DNA of 37,598 bases from Halobacteriales archaeon QS_1_68_20 (GTDB lineage Archaea; Halobacteriota; Halobacteria; Halobacteriales; PXRE01). Made by a program: the position numbers and the translations under genes. Positions 23,030 to 31,197 of the stretch are shown here, in pieces; position 1 is the stretch's first letter, and every line of letters starts with the position of its first letter. Below the pieces are notes generated by a model. The model saw only the letters and a list, made by a program, of their open reading frames with translations, searched no databases and was not told the origin of the DNA. The DNA lies in the NCBI GenBank assembly GCA_003021085.1, contig PXRE01000006.1, positions 240,458-278,055 on the forward strand, in the 5' to 3' direction.

Positions 23030-24352
23030 ATGAGCGGGAGCCCGTTCGCCCCCCACACCGACGAGGAGACGGCGGCGATGCTCGACGCCGTCGGCGTCGA
23101 CTCCGAGGCGGACCTGTTCGACGTCCCCGAGTCCGTACGGTTCGACGGCGAATTCGGCATCGAGCTCCGCGACGAACGCGAGGTCGTGGCCGAACTCCGG
23201 CAGTTGCTCGGTCGTACCGACGACCTCACCGAGTTCATGGGTCGCGGGCACTACGAGCACTACGTCCCCTCGGTGGTCGATAACCTCTCGCTGCGCCAGG
23301 AGTTTCTCACCAGTTACACCCAGTACCAGCCAGAAATCGCCCAGGGCTTCCTGCAGGCGCTGTTCGAGTACCAGTCGCTGTTCGTCGAGTTGACGGGACT
23401 GGAGATCGTCAACGCCTCCATCTACGACGCGGCGACGGCGCTGGGCGAGGCCGCGACCCTCGCCGCGCGCGTGCGGCAGGTCGACGGCGACCGGATACTC
23501 GTCCCGGACCTGCTCCGGGAGGAGCGACGCTCGGTGCTGGACAACTACGTCGACGGCGCGGGCCTGACCGTCGAGGAGTACCCGACCGAGGACGCCAACG
23601 CCGACGTGGCGGCGCTCGCCGACCTGGCCGACGACGACACGGTGATGGTCTACGCCGAGAACCCGACCGTCCGGGGGACCATCGAGGAGGACCTGGACGG
23701 CGTCGCGGCCGTCGCCGACGAGCACGGCGCGCTGTTCACCCTCGGCACCGACCCCGTCGCGCTGGCGTTGCTGGAGCGGCCCGCGGACGTCGGGGCGGAC
23801 GTGGTCGTCGGTGACGCGGCGACGCTCGGTCTGCCTGCGAGTTACGGGATGGGCCTGGGGCTGTTCGCCACCCGCGAGGAGTTCCTCCGGCAGGTGCCCG
23901 GACGGTTGGTCGGCGCCAGCGAGGACGACGCCGGCAAGCGGGCGTACACCCTCACGCTCCAGACCCGCGAGCAGCACATCCGCAAGGAGCGGGCCACCAG
24001 CAACATCTGCACCAACCAGGCGTGGGTCGGTCTCCGGACCGCGATGCACGCCTTCTCGCTGGGGCCGGACGGCCTGGTCGAACTGGCCACCGAGTGCGTC
24101 GAGCGCGCCGAGGACCTGGCGGCCCGACTCGACGACCTCACCGGCGTCTCGGCGCCGGTCCACGACCACCACCACTTCCGGGAGTTCGTCGCCCACACCG
24201 ACCAACCGGCCCGCGCCGTCGCCGACGACCTCGCCGAGCGTGGCTTCGGCGTCCACGTCGTCGGCGACCACGAGGTGCAGGTCTGCGTGACGGAGGTCAA
24301 CGCCGACGAGACCGACGCGTTTGTCGATGCGTTCGAGGAGGTAGCACGATGA
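23030..24352 (+). CDS. gcvPA: Glycine dehydrogenase (decarboxylating) subunit 1
   Basis: 440 aa, the N-terminal half of P protein, split in archaea and many bacteria into PA and PB. It begins [30 protein letters not shown], the usual family start, and contains [18 protein letters not shown] and SFQxxxx-like [15 protein letters not shown]. With GcvPB it binds PLP, decarboxylates glycine and transfers aminomethyl to lipoyl-H. It ends in ATGA overlap with gcvPB. It has its own TATA box and leader, so it can be transcribed apart from gcvT-gcvH. Confidence 0.97.
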   Translation: MSGSPFAPHTDEETAAMLDAVGVDSEADLFDVPESVRFDGEFGIELRDEREVVAELRQLLGRTDDLTEFMGRGHYEHYVPSVVDNLSLRQEFLTSYTQYQPEIAQGFLQALFEYQSLFVELTGLEIVNASIYDAATALGEAATLAARVRQVDGDRILVPDLLREERRSVLDNYVDGAGLTVEEYPTEDANADVAALADLADDDTVMVYAENPTVRGTIEEDLDGVAAVADEHGALFTLGTDPVALALLERPADVGADVVVGDAATLGLPASYGMGLGLFATREEFLRQVPGRLVGASEDDAGKRAYTLTLQTREQHIRKERATSNICTNQAWVGLRTAMHAFSLGPDGLVELATECVERAEDLAARLDDLTGVSAPVHDHHHFREFVAHTDQPARAVADDLAERGFGVHVVGDHEVQVCVTEVNADETDAFVDAFEEVAR

Positions 24353-25857
24353 GCGACGACGAGCGCGCGGACGGCGGACGCCGACCGGCCACGTACGACC
24401 AGGCCCGCTGGACCCGCGGCGACGAGTACGAACCCCTCCTGAGCGAGAAGCACGGCGAGCGCGTCGAGGTCGACGGTCCGCTGCCGGACGATCTCACGCG
24501 GGACGAACTCGAACTGCCCGGCCCCTCGGAACCGGAACTGGCGCGGCACTACACACGCCTGTCGCAGATGAACTACGGCGTCGAGAGCGGCCCGTACCCG
24601 CTGGGCTCGTGTACGATGAAGTACAACCCGAAGTTCACCGAGGACGTGGCGGCGCTCCCGTCGGCCGCAGTCCACCCCGACCGGGTGGACGAGCGCGCCC
24701 AGGGAATCCTGGCCGCGATGGCCCGCCTGCAGGACTACCTCGGGCGCATCGGCGGGATGGGCGCGGTGTCGTTGCAACCGCCCGCGGGCGCGGCCGGCGA
24801 GTTCACGGGCATCCTCGTCGCCAGGGCCTACCACGAGCACCGCGGCGACGAGCGGAGCGAGATCGTCGTCCCGGACACCGCCCACGGGACCAACTTCGCA
24901 TCGGCGGCGATGGCGGGCTACGACGTGGTGGAACTCCCCAGCGGCGAGGACGGCAGAGTCGACCTGGACGCACTGGAGGCGGCCGTCAGCGAGGAGACGG
25001 CGGCGCTGATGCTGACCAACCCCAACACGCTGGGACTGTTCGAGCGCGACATCGAGGAGATCGCCCACGTCGTCCACGACGCCGGCGGCCTGCTGTACTA
25101 CGACGGCGCGAACCTGAACGCCCTGCTCGGGCAGGCCCGGCCCGGCGACATGGGCTTCGACGTGATGCACTTCAATCTCCACAAGACGTTCGCCACGCCC
25201 CACGGCGGCGGCGGCCCCGGCGCCGGGCCGGTGGGCGTCCGCGAGGAACTGGCCGAGTTCCTGCCGACGCCACACGTCAGGGAGCGCGAGGCGCGGAGCG
25301 CCTCGGACGGCGCGAGCGGGGAGCGTAGCGATCCGCGAGCCGGCGGCGGCGAGTACGAGTTCTACGAACCCGAGCACACGGTCGGGAAGGTCCACGGGTT
25401 CCACGGCAACTGGCTGGTGCTGGTGAAGGCGCTGGCGTACATCGCCCGCCTGGGCGACGAGGGCCTGGCCGACGCCAGCGCGAAGGCCGTGCTGAACGCC
25501 AACTACCTGGCGAGCCAGATCGACTACGAGGTGCCCCACGGCCCGTTCCACCACGAGTTCGTCGCGAGCGCGGGCGACCAGGACGCCGCCGCCGTCGCCA
25601 AGCGGATGCTGGACTACGGCGTCCACCCGCCGACGACGAAGTGGCCCGAAATCGTCGACGAGGCGCTGATGACCGAACCCACGGAGGTGGAGAACAAGCA
25701 GACGCTGGACGACCTCGCGGCCGCCTTCGACGCCGCCCGCAGGGACGACGACGAGACCCTGGAGTCCGCGCCGAACCGGACGACCGTCCGTCGGATCGAC
25801 CAGGCCTCTGCCGCGCGGAACCCCCGCCTGTCCTGGCAGGCGCTCGACGAGGAGTAG
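24349..25857 (+). CDS. gcvPB: Glycine dehydrogenase (decarboxylating) subunit 2
   Basis: 502 aa from the ATG overlapping the gcvPA stop. PLP-binding Lys279 lies in [20 protein letters not shown], and the N-terminal half has [12 protein letters not shown] and [12 protein letters not shown]. The C-terminal [17 protein letters not shown] is typical of GcvPB. Residues 311-334 (25279-25350), between LPTPHV and [10 protein letters not shown], are a Ser/Ala/Arg/Glu-rich low-complexity stretch that looks inserted. Its DNA resembles the dispersed GC-rich repeats seen elsewhere in the window. The stretch probably forms a surface loop, so the enzyme is likely functional. Confidence 0.97.
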   Translation: MSDDERADGGRRPATYDQARWTRGDEYEPLLSEKHGERVEVDGPLPDDLTRDELELPGPSEPELARHYTRLSQMNYGVESGPYPLGSCTMKYNPKFTEDVAALPSAAVHPDRVDERAQGILAAMARLQDYLGRIGGMGAVSLQPPAGAAGEFTGILVARAYHEHRGDERSEIVVPDTAHGTNFASAAMAGYDVVELPSGEDGRVDLDALEAAVSEETAALMLTNPNTLGLFERDIEEIAHVVHDAGGLLYYDGANLNALLGQARPGDMGFDVMHFNLHKTFATPHGGGGPGAGPVGVREELAEFLPTPHVREREARSASDGASGERSDPRAGGGEYEFYEPEHTVGKVHGFHGNWLVLVKALAYIARLGDEGLADASAKAVLNANYLASQIDYEVPHGPFHHEFVASAGDQDAAAVAKRMLDYGVHPPTTKWPEIVDEALMTEPTEVENKQTLDDLAAAFDAARRDDDETLESAPNRTTVRRIDQASAARNPRLSWQALDEE

Positions 25858-25964
25858 CGTCCGGGCAGATATCCGATCTGGACGAGTTCAATAGCCGCCT
25901 ACTCCCTCCTCGTCGACGGTTACATTGGCAATTATTATTAACTCTCGTCGAGCAAGTTAACAAC

Positions 25965-26396
25965 ATGGCAGTCGTCAGCGTTTCCATGCCGGACGAGTTG
26001 CTGGAGCGACTCGACGAGTTCGCGGACGAGCACGGGTATACGGGGCGGAGCGAGGTGGTCCGGGAGGCCTCCCGGAACCTGCTGGGGGAGTTCGAGGACC
26101 GCCGCCTGGAGGACCGGGACCTGATGGCGGTGGTGACGGTGCTGTTCGACTTCGAGACGACCAGCGTCGAAGAGCGGATGATGCACCTCCGCCACGAGCA
26201 CGAGGCCCTGGTGAAGTCCAACGTCCACAGTCACGTCGGCAACCACTACTGCCTCGAACTGTTCATCCTCGAAGGATCCCTGGAGGACGTCTCGACGTTC
26301 GTGGGCAAGATCAGGGCCACCCAGGACATCCTGACGGTCGATTACTCCGTGTTGCCGGTCGACGAGTTCGCCGGTTCCGTCGAGCAGGAGGCCTGA
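25965..26396 (+). CDS. nikR: NikR-type nickel-responsive regulator
   Basis: 143 aa from ATG 25965. The N-terminal ribbon-helix-helix (residues 2-45: [33 protein letters not shown]) binds DNA, and the C-terminal ACT-like domain binds metal. All four nickel ligands of E. coli NikR (His76, His87, His89, Cys95) have counterparts with exact spacing: His77, His88, His90 and Cys96 in the stretch [14 protein letters not shown]...NHYC. NikR represses nickel uptake genes when nickel is plentiful. No nickel transporter lies in the window, so its targets are elsewhere. The AT-rich upstream stretch (25926-25963) contains probable TATA sequence. Its stop overlaps the trmY start (TGATG). Confidence 0.93.
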   Translation: MAVVSVSMPDELLERLDEFADEHGYTGRSEVVREASRNLLGEFEDRRLEDRDLMAVVTVLFDFETTSVEERMMHLRHEHEALVKSNVHSHVGNHYCLELFILEGSLEDVSTFVGKIRATQDILTVDYSVLPVDEFAGSVEQEA

Positions 26397-26989
26397 TGCG
26401 GCGGTTCGTGTTCGTGGGCCACGAGTTGCCCACGACCCCGGAGTTCCCGCTGGACGCGCTGGCCAGCGAGGCCGGCAGACTCGACCTGCTCGCGCGGTGT
26501 CTGCTGTCGGCGTTTCTCGTGAGCCACGGCCTCCGCGAAGACGTTCGCGCGTACGTGGTCGTCCGCGACGAGTACGTCCTCCGGTTCGAGGGGGCCGAGT
26601 TGCAGGGACTGCACCCAGACGAGCGCTCGACCGCCGCACGCGTCCGCGACGCAATCGAGGCCGGCAACGACGCCATCGGCGCCGAAGAACTGGAGAGCGC
26701 CCCCGGCATCTACGCCACCCGCGGGGACTTCGCCGACGCCCTCGATGCCGTCGACGACGGCACGCTCGTCGCCCTCCACGAGGACGGCGACTCCGCAGTC
26801 GACGTGGACCCGCCGGCCGACCCCGTGTTCGTGCTCTCGGACCACCGGGAGTTCACCGACGCCGAGGCCGACCTGCTGGCCGAGCGTGCGGACCACCGCC
26901 TCAGACTCGGGCCGACCGCGCTGCACGCCGACGACGCGGTGGCCGTGGCGCACAACTGGCTGGACACCGAGGGGTTCACCGCGTACTGA
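26396..26989 (+). CDS. trmY: tRNA pseudouridine(54) N1-methyltransferase
   Basis: 197 aa, the normal size of TrmY (formerly DUF358), a SPOUT-class SAM-dependent methyltransferase that makes m1-psi54 in the T loop of archaeal tRNAs. Recognisable segments are RRFVFVGHELPTTPEFPLDALAS at the start, FLVSHGLREDVRAYVV, the later PVFVLSDHREFTDAEADLL knot strand and LRLGPTALHADDAVAVAHNWLD. It overlaps the nikR stop by one base and the following CHY gene start by one base, so the three may share a transcript. The pairing with nikR is probably chance operon structure. Confidence 0.95.
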   Translation: MRRFVFVGHELPTTPEFPLDALASEAGRLDLLARCLLSAFLVSHGLREDVRAYVVVRDEYVLRFEGAELQGLHPDERSTAARVRDAIEAGNDAIGAEELESAPGIYATRGDFADALDAVDDGTLVALHEDGDSAVDVDPPADPVFVLSDHREFTDAEADLLAERADHRLRLGPTALHADDAVAVAHNWLDTEGFTAY

Positions 26990-27377
26990 TGGGCCGAGAT
27001 TCCGCCGACTTTGGGGACCGTCGCACCACCGAGCCGCCGGCGACGGACGACCGCTTCGCGGTGCCGTTGCGCGGCGTCGCGGTCGACCCCGAGACGCGGT
27101 GTGAGCACTACGACGACGATCACGACCGCATCGCCATCCGGTTCCCCTGCTGTGACGCCTACTACCCCTGTTCAAGTGTCATCGAGAGGTGGCGGATCAC
27201 GACGCCGAGCGGATCCCCGAGGCGGAATTCGAGGAGGCGGGCGTGCTCTGTGGCGGGTGCGGGGCGACGCTCTCGGTGCGGGCGTATCTGGATTGCGGGA
27301 ACGAGTGTCCCGAGTGCGGCACGGCGTTCAACCCCGGCTGTCGCCGCCACTGCGGGCGGTACTTCGAGACCGCCTGA
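26989..27377 (+). pseudogene. CHY zinc-finger protein, single-base frameshift
   Basis: The frame from ATG 26989 reads VRGVAV-type start, then RCEHYDDDHDRIAIRFPCCDAYYPC, the first CHY-finger knuckles, up to about 27171. The adjacent frame continues it as FKCHREVADHD, VLCGGCGATLSVRAYL, NECPECGTAFNPGCRRHCGRYF and stops at 27377. The junction is in CCTGTTCAAG, where one extra T would restore CFKCH. The repaired protein is about 130 aa with the full set of Cys/His zinc ligands. CHY fingers bind three zinc ions and occur in ubiquitin ligases and in small archaeal proteins. The lesion is either a recent mutation or a base-calling error in a T run. Confidence 0.85.
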
Positions 27378-27432
27378 CGCTGTTGGGAGGTTCCGGAAGC
27401 GTTAAAAGAACCGTCCGCCTTGATTCGATTGC

Positions 27433-27505
27433 GGGCCGGTAGGGTAGCTTGGTATCCTTCGGCCTTCGGGTGGCCGTAACCGCAGTTCAAATCTGCGCCG
27501 GCCCA
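27433..27505 (+). tRNA. tRNA-Pro (CGG)
   Basis: 73-nt cloverleaf. The acceptor is GGGCCGG/CCGGCCC with discriminator A at 27505. The D stem is GGGT/ATCC, the anticodon stem CGGCC/GGCCG with loop TTCGGGT, and the T arm CGCAG-TTCAAAT-CTGCG. The anticodon CGG (27467-27469) reads CCG proline, and G follows it as usual for tRNA-Pro. No intron is seen and CCA is not encoded (CCC-A-tac). A TATA-like gttaaaa lies about 30 bp upstream. Confidence 0.95.
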
Positions 27506-27528
27506 TACGGAAATAAAGTTTTTCCGGG

Positions 27529-27545
27529 GCTACCTGACAGGTAGC
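27529..27545. promoter_or_regulatory. 17-bp perfect palindrome after tRNA-Pro
   Basis: GCTACCTG-a-CAGGTAGC, just after the tRNA and 27 bp before the split small gene. A TATA-like aaataaagttttt lies immediately upstream. It could be an operator or a terminator hairpin. Confidence 0.45.
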
Positions 27546-27571
27546 GGCCCGTCTTTCTGGAGGTGGTCGGC

Positions 27572-28120
27572 GTGAGTACCGACCGCCCGGACGTCACTCC
27601 CGAGCCGCCGGTCTGCCGGTACTGCGGCAACTTTATCGACGAAGTCGGCCAGCCGAGCTGTGTTTCTCCGCGAACTCGACGGGAAACACGACCTCTCGGA
27701 AGCTGCGTTTCTGGTCGATGGCTACGGCTATCTGACTGCCCTCGCTCGAATCGGATTGAGCGGTCAGCTCGACTACGTCGATCGAAACCAGATCGAGAAG
27801 TGGTTTCAGACACTCAAGACGCGCATCGACCGCTTCCATCACTCGTGGGTGGGCAGTCAGCCGAGCGTTCGCCGGTGGCTCGCGGTGTTCCTGCAGTACT
27901 ATAATTTACATCGTCCGCATCAGGCGCTCAACGAACAAACTCCAGCGGAGCCGCTAAATTAGACAGTGCCGAACAGGGTTTTCTACCCCAAGTTCGGTAT
28001 CTCGATATTATTGATGCGTTCACGGGATTGGATCGTTACCATCTTCAATGGCACTATCGAGAGGGTGCAAAACGAGAGGTTGATGACCTCTGTATCGGGG
28101 TTGATGACGAGGGTGGGTGA
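27572..28120 (+). pseudogene. Small zinc-ribbon gene split by an IS6 remnant
   Basis: From GTG 27572 the text reads MSTDRPDVTPEPPVCRYCGNF with a CRYC knuckle and stops making sense at 27660, where a transposase fragment begins. Beyond the transposase end (about 27977), the frame QVRYLDIIDAFTGLDRYHL..., then VDDLCIGVDDEGG, runs to TGA 28120, 5 bp before the next small gene. I interpret both parts as the 5' and 3' ends of one interrupted gene of about 77 aa or more. That the two halves belong together is inference; they could be remnants of different genes. Confidence 0.5.
27660..27977 (+). mobile_element. IS6-family transposase remnant
   Basis: About 100 residues of the C-terminal catalytic part: FLRELDGKHDLSEAAFLVDGYGYL, then DRNQIEKWFQTLKTRIDRFHHSWVGS with the catalytic Glu of the DDE core, then FLQYYNLHRPHQALNEQTPAE, ending at TAG 27962. 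This is the pattern of haloarchaeal IS6-type transposases, which are normally over 200 aa. The N-terminal half and left end are absent. The right terminus is probably acagtgccgaac (27963-27974). No target-site duplication can be tested because the left end is gone. The element is dead. Confidence 0.85.
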
Positions 28121-28125
28121 CGGAC

Positions 28126-28227
28126 GTGCCCTCGTACCTCCCGCTACTCTTCGAGGTCGCCGTCCTCGTCGCCGTGGCGCGACTCATCTACCGTCTCCAC
28201 ACCTACACGCCCGAGAACGCGGTGTGA
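28126..28227 (+). CDS. Single-pass membrane microprotein
   Basis: 33 aa from GTG 28126, too short for routine ORF calling. The sequence MPSYLPLLFEVAVLVAVARLIYRLHTYTPENAV has one TM helix (about residues 5-22) followed by a basic, then polar tail. It starts 5 bp after the stop of the interrupted small gene, as if the two were once an operon, and it converges on a zinc microprotein. Function unknown. Confidence 0.55.
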   Translation: MPSYLPLLFEVAVLVAVARLIYRLHTYTPENAV

Positions 28228-28232
28228 GGCGG

Positions 28233-28352
28233 CTATACCTCCTCGGGCACGATCCGGCACTCACACGGCGCCACGTAGCCCTCGTGGGGACCGACGACCA
28301 GGACGTTGACAATCGGTTCGCCACAGCGGGGACACCGCCGCTCCTCACTCAT
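28233..28352 (-). CDS. CPxCG zinc-ribbon microprotein
   Basis: 39 aa from ATG 28352. MSEERRCPRCGEPIVNVLVV has a CPRCGE knuckle, and PCECRIVPEEV supplies the second Cys pair, giving one zinc site (CX2C-CXC). It is too short for routine ORF calling but has a normal start, stop and halophile composition. It is convergent with the membrane microprotein with a 5-bp gap. Confidence 0.7.
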   Translation of the reverse strand: MSEERRCPRCGEPIVNVLVVGPHEGYVAPCECRIVPEEV

Positions 28353-28757
28353 CCTCGCCTCCCCCAGTCGGCCCTGTTCGCGCTCTGTCGACGGCCCGTG
28401 CGAGACGGAAGCGCCTCGCAGAAGCGTGCGAAATCATGGCTTCGAAACCCCCCGGTCCGGAAGCCACGTCTCGGGTGCGCTCTCTTCCGGAACTCCGGCC
28501 GGTTCGGACGCGACTCCCGTCGACACTAGTCCGCCCGGAGGGGCTTTTATCTACAGCACCTATCCGAAAATCTAGCTCGGTACGGGTTCCGTACTACCAC
28601 GCTCGCGTTGCGACAGGCGGTCCGTTATCGCCTAGTCGCGGCTGAGTGGGCGCTAAGCCGAATGTACGCCTGCCAGAACGCAGTGGTGGTGGCGAATTGG
28701 AGTCCCGTGACTACCGCGAACGGAACTGGTATTCCCCGCGACCGAGTACGTCCGCGC
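28353..28757. other. Intergenic region, 405 bp, no gene recognised
   Basis: No convincing ORF. Near 28541 the sequence 'aggggcttttatctac' contains a TATA-like element pointing right, more than 200 bp before the AIR-synthase-like gene. This would give a long leader or a separate small RNA. I saw no tRNA, RNase P or SRP RNA signature. Confidence 0.4.
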
Positions 28758-29726
28758 ATGATCGGCAAAGTCCCGCCGGAGTTGCTGGACGAACTCGTGG
28801 TCGACCGGAGCGGCGCGACGGACGAGCGGGTCCGCCAGGGGCCGGCCTACGGCGAGGACGCGGCCGCCATCGACCTGGGCGATGAAGTACTGGTGATCAG
28901 CACCGACCCCATCTCGCTGGCCGTCGAACGGATCGGGACGCTGGGCGTCGAGGTGGCCTGCAACGACGTCGCGGCCGCCGGCGCGGACCCCGCCTGGCTG
29001 ACGGTGACCCTGTTCCTGCCGGACGACGACGAGGCGACGCTGGCGGCGATCACCCGGCAACTCGACGAGGCCGCCGAGGACGCCGGCGTCTCCATCGTCG
29101 GCGGTCACTCGGAGTACGCTCCCGACCTGGACACGCCGATGGTCGTGCTGACCTGCCTCGGCCTGGCCGACCGGTTCGTCTCCACCGGCGGGGCCGAACC
29201 CGGCGACCGGATCGTCCTCACGGGCGGCGCGGGCATCGAGGGGACGACCATCCTGGCGACGGACTTCCGGGCGGACCTCGAAGACGAGGTTCCAGCGGAC
29301 GCCCTCGACCGGGCGGGGACGTTCTACGACGAGGTCGGCGTCCGCGACGCGGCGGCGATCCTGCGCGAACACGCCACCGCCATGCACGACCCCACCGAGG
29401 GCGGCCTGCTCGCCGGCCTGGTCGAACTCGCGTCGGCCTCCGGGGTCGTCCTGGACGTCGATCCCGACGCAATCCTGGTCCGCGAGGAGACGGCCGCGGT
29501 CTGTGCGGCGGCGGGGGTCGACCCCCTGCGGATCTTCGGGTCCGGCGCGCTGGTGGCCACGGTGCCCGCCGACGCGGCCGATTCCGCCGTCGAGTCGCTA
29601 CAGGAGCGCGGGATCGGGGCAGCCGTCGTCGGCGAAGTGGCGGCCGACGGCGACCCGGTGGTTCGACTCGGGGACGAGCAGTACCGCGACGCAGTCCGCG
29701 ACGACATGTACGACCTCTGGACGTGA
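28758..29726 (+). CDS. AIR synthase-related (PurM/HypE-like) protein
   Basis: 322 aa from ATG 28758, directly before the conserved helix MIGKVPPELLDELV. The fold is that of the PurM/HypE/ThiL/SelD ATP-binding superfamily: GEDAAAIDLGDEVLVISTDP (nucleotide-binding N-terminal motif), GVEVACNDVAAAGADPAWLTVTLFLP, SIVGGHSEYAP, GDRIVLTGGAGIEGTTILA, then AMHDPTEGGLLAGLVELA and ILVREETAAVCAAAGVDPLRIFGSGALVATV. HDPTEGG matches the HypE/AIRS C-terminal domain start. It most resembles the HypE-like archaeal group with no assigned pathway. It is not a purine PurM, since those have different flanking motifs. Confidence 0.9.
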   Translation: MIGKVPPELLDELVVDRSGATDERVRQGPAYGEDAAAIDLGDEVLVISTDPISLAVERIGTLGVEVACNDVAAAGADPAWLTVTLFLPDDDEATLAAITRQLDEAAEDAGVSIVGGHSEYAPDLDTPMVVLTCLGLADRFVSTGGAEPGDRIVLTGGAGIEGTTILATDFRADLEDEVPADALDRAGTFYDEVGVRDAAAILREHATAMHDPTEGGLLAGLVELASASGVVLDVDPDAILVREETAAVCAAAGVDPLRIFGSGALVATVPADAADSAVESLQERGIGAAVVGEVAADGDPVVRLGDEQYRDAVRDDMYDLWT

Positions 29727-30046
29727 GGACCGGCCGACGGTGCGCGAGTGGGTGCCGTTCACACGCCCACCGGATCGATAACCATACGTTAATAGGCACC
29801 TCCGTCGTGGTCACCGACAGTCAGGATGCGACAGGTCGACCGCGAACCGCCGCGGGGAAGCACCGACGAACGGCCTGCAGGCGGCCGTGACAGGGACGGA
29901 CCGCGACGCGCGTGCCGGGGAACGAGGGGCGTGCGCGACGGGAGTGAGCAGGAAGTCGGGGGAGACGGGCGGTCGGGCGTGCGTGCCGGCGGCGTCCGCG
30001 ACGACGGTGGAGGGGCGGACCCGGTCGAACGGTGGTCGGGCCGGAC
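29727..30046. other. Intergenic region, 320 bp, no gene supported
   Basis: A TATA-like 'tacgttaatagg' near 29787 could drive the P-loop kinase. An open frame of 74 codons (29826-30050) overlaps the kinase ATG by 4 bp, but it is Arg/Gly-rich and not halophile-like, so I treat it as doubtful. Confidence 0.4.
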
Positions 30047-30538
30047 ATGACGCAGTTGATCGTCGTCTGCGGGTTGCCAGGTGCGGGCAAGACGACCGTC
30101 GCGCGTGAGATCGTCGACCGGACCGACGCCGACCTGATCAGGACCGACGTGGTTCGCAAGGAGATCCTGACCGAACCGCGGTACACCGAGGCCGAGACCC
30201 GCCTCGTGTACGAGGAGGCGTTCGACCGCGCCCGGGAGTCGCTGGCGGAAGGCGAGGACGTGGTGATCGACGGGACGTTCCGGGACCGGGACTACCGCAT
30301 CCGTGCGCTGGAGACGGCCGAGGAGGCCGAGGCGAGCTTCCGGCTGATCCGGGTCCGCTGTGACGAGGACGTCGTCCGCGAGCGCATCAAAGAGCGGGTC
30401 GACGACGAGAGCGACGCCGACTTCGAGATTCACCAGATGTTCCGGGAGACGTTCGACCGCGTGGCGCTCCAGCACGTCAGCATCGACAACTCGGGGACGA
30501 TGGCCGAGACGCTCCGGCAGATCGCGCTCCACTTCTGA
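30047..30538 (+). CDS. P-loop kinase-like ATPase
   Basis: 163 aa from ATG 30047. The Walker A is GLPGAGKT (9-16), followed by a kinase-type layout: LIRTDVVRKEILTEPRY (substrate/lid entry), DVVIDGTFRDRDYR (Walker-B-like strand and arginine), then RVRCDEDVVRERIKERVDDESDADFEIHQMF, a lid-like region. It resembles the AAA_33 / zeta-toxin-like small-molecule kinase group. The substrate is unknown; candidates are a nucleoside, gluconate-like sugar or RNA 5' end. It is separated from the Nudix gene by 45 bp and probably co-transcribed. Confidence 0.88.
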   Translation: MTQLIVVCGLPGAGKTTVAREIVDRTDADLIRTDVVRKEILTEPRYTEAETRLVYEEAFDRARESLAEGEDVVIDGTFRDRDYRIRALETAEEAEASFRLIRVRCDEDVVRERIKERVDDESDADFEIHQMFRETFDRVALQHVSIDNSGTMAETLRQIALHF

Positions 30539-30583
30539 GGGCCATGCGGTTCACTTTTCTCGCCGGCCCCTGAAGGGAGCGGT

Positions 30584-31132
30584 ATGGACGACGAACTGGG
30601 CTGGGAGACCCTCGGCGACGAGACGGCCTACACGTGCCCGGGGTTCGACGTGGTCCACGAGGCGGTCCGGTTGCCAGACGGGACCATCACCGACTTCGAC
30701 TACGTCTCCGAACCCCCGTCGGTCGTCGTGTTGCCGTTCACCGAGGACGACGAGGTCGTGGTCGTCGACGAGTGGCGGCAGGCGGTCGACCGGGTGAACC
30801 GCGGGTTGCCCGCCGGGACGATGAAACCGAGCGACGACGGCCTCGGCGCGGCCGCCCACCGGGAACTGGAAGAGGAAACGGGCTACGAGGCCGACGAGGT
30901 CGAACACCTGGTCAGCGTCGAACCGGAGAACGGCATCGCGGACTCGGTCCACCACCACTTCGTCGCCCGCGGGTGTACCCCGACCGGCGAGCAGGACCTC
31001 GACGACGACGAGAGCATCCGCGTGGACGCGACCACGCTGACGGCGCTGAAGACGGCCATCGGCGCCGGTGACATCCGCGACGGCCGCACCGTCGTTGGCG
31101 TGCTCTACTACGAGACGTTCGAGTCGGTGTAG
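30584..31132 (+). CDS. Nudix hydrolase (ADP-ribose pyrophosphatase-like)
   Basis: 182 aa. The Nudix box is GTMKPSDDGLGAAAHRELEEETGY, residues 78-101, with R93, E94, E97, E98 and G100 in place; the early Glu is replaced by Asp84. The upstream part (VVVLPFTEDDEVVVVDEWRQAVDRVNRGLPAG) is like ADP-ribose pyrophosphatases: a long strand, WRQ and PAG. It would cleave a nucleoside diphosphate linked to another moiety. The P-loop kinase lies directly upstream. The repeat element starts 66 bp after the stop. Confidence 0.92.
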   Translation: MDDELGWETLGDETAYTCPGFDVVHEAVRLPDGTITDFDYVSEPPSVVVLPFTEDDEVVVVDEWRQAVDRVNRGLPAGTMKPSDDGLGAAAHRELEEETGYEADEVEHLVSVEPENGIADSVHHHFVARGCTPTGEQDLDDDESIRVDATTLTALKTAIGAGDIRDGRTVVGVLYYETFESV

Positions 31133-31197
31133 TCGAGGTTTCGCGTGGAACTTCTGGATCTCGTCTGATTCTCGGGGGGCCTGGGTCGGGCTCTCGG

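Noticed and set aside
23842..25626. 594-codon open frame on the - strand
   Set aside because: It is antisense to gcvPA/gcvPB. Those have PLP and family motifs; the antisense frame has none.
26989..27377. Programmed frameshifting to make the CHY protein
   Set aside because: No slippery heptamer or strong downstream structure is evident; a single-base loss in a T run is simpler.
29826..30050. 74-codon open frame overlapping the P-loop kinase start
   Set aside because: Arg/Gly-rich composition with no hydrophobic core, unlike neighbouring halophilic proteins; the only support is the 4-bp overlap.
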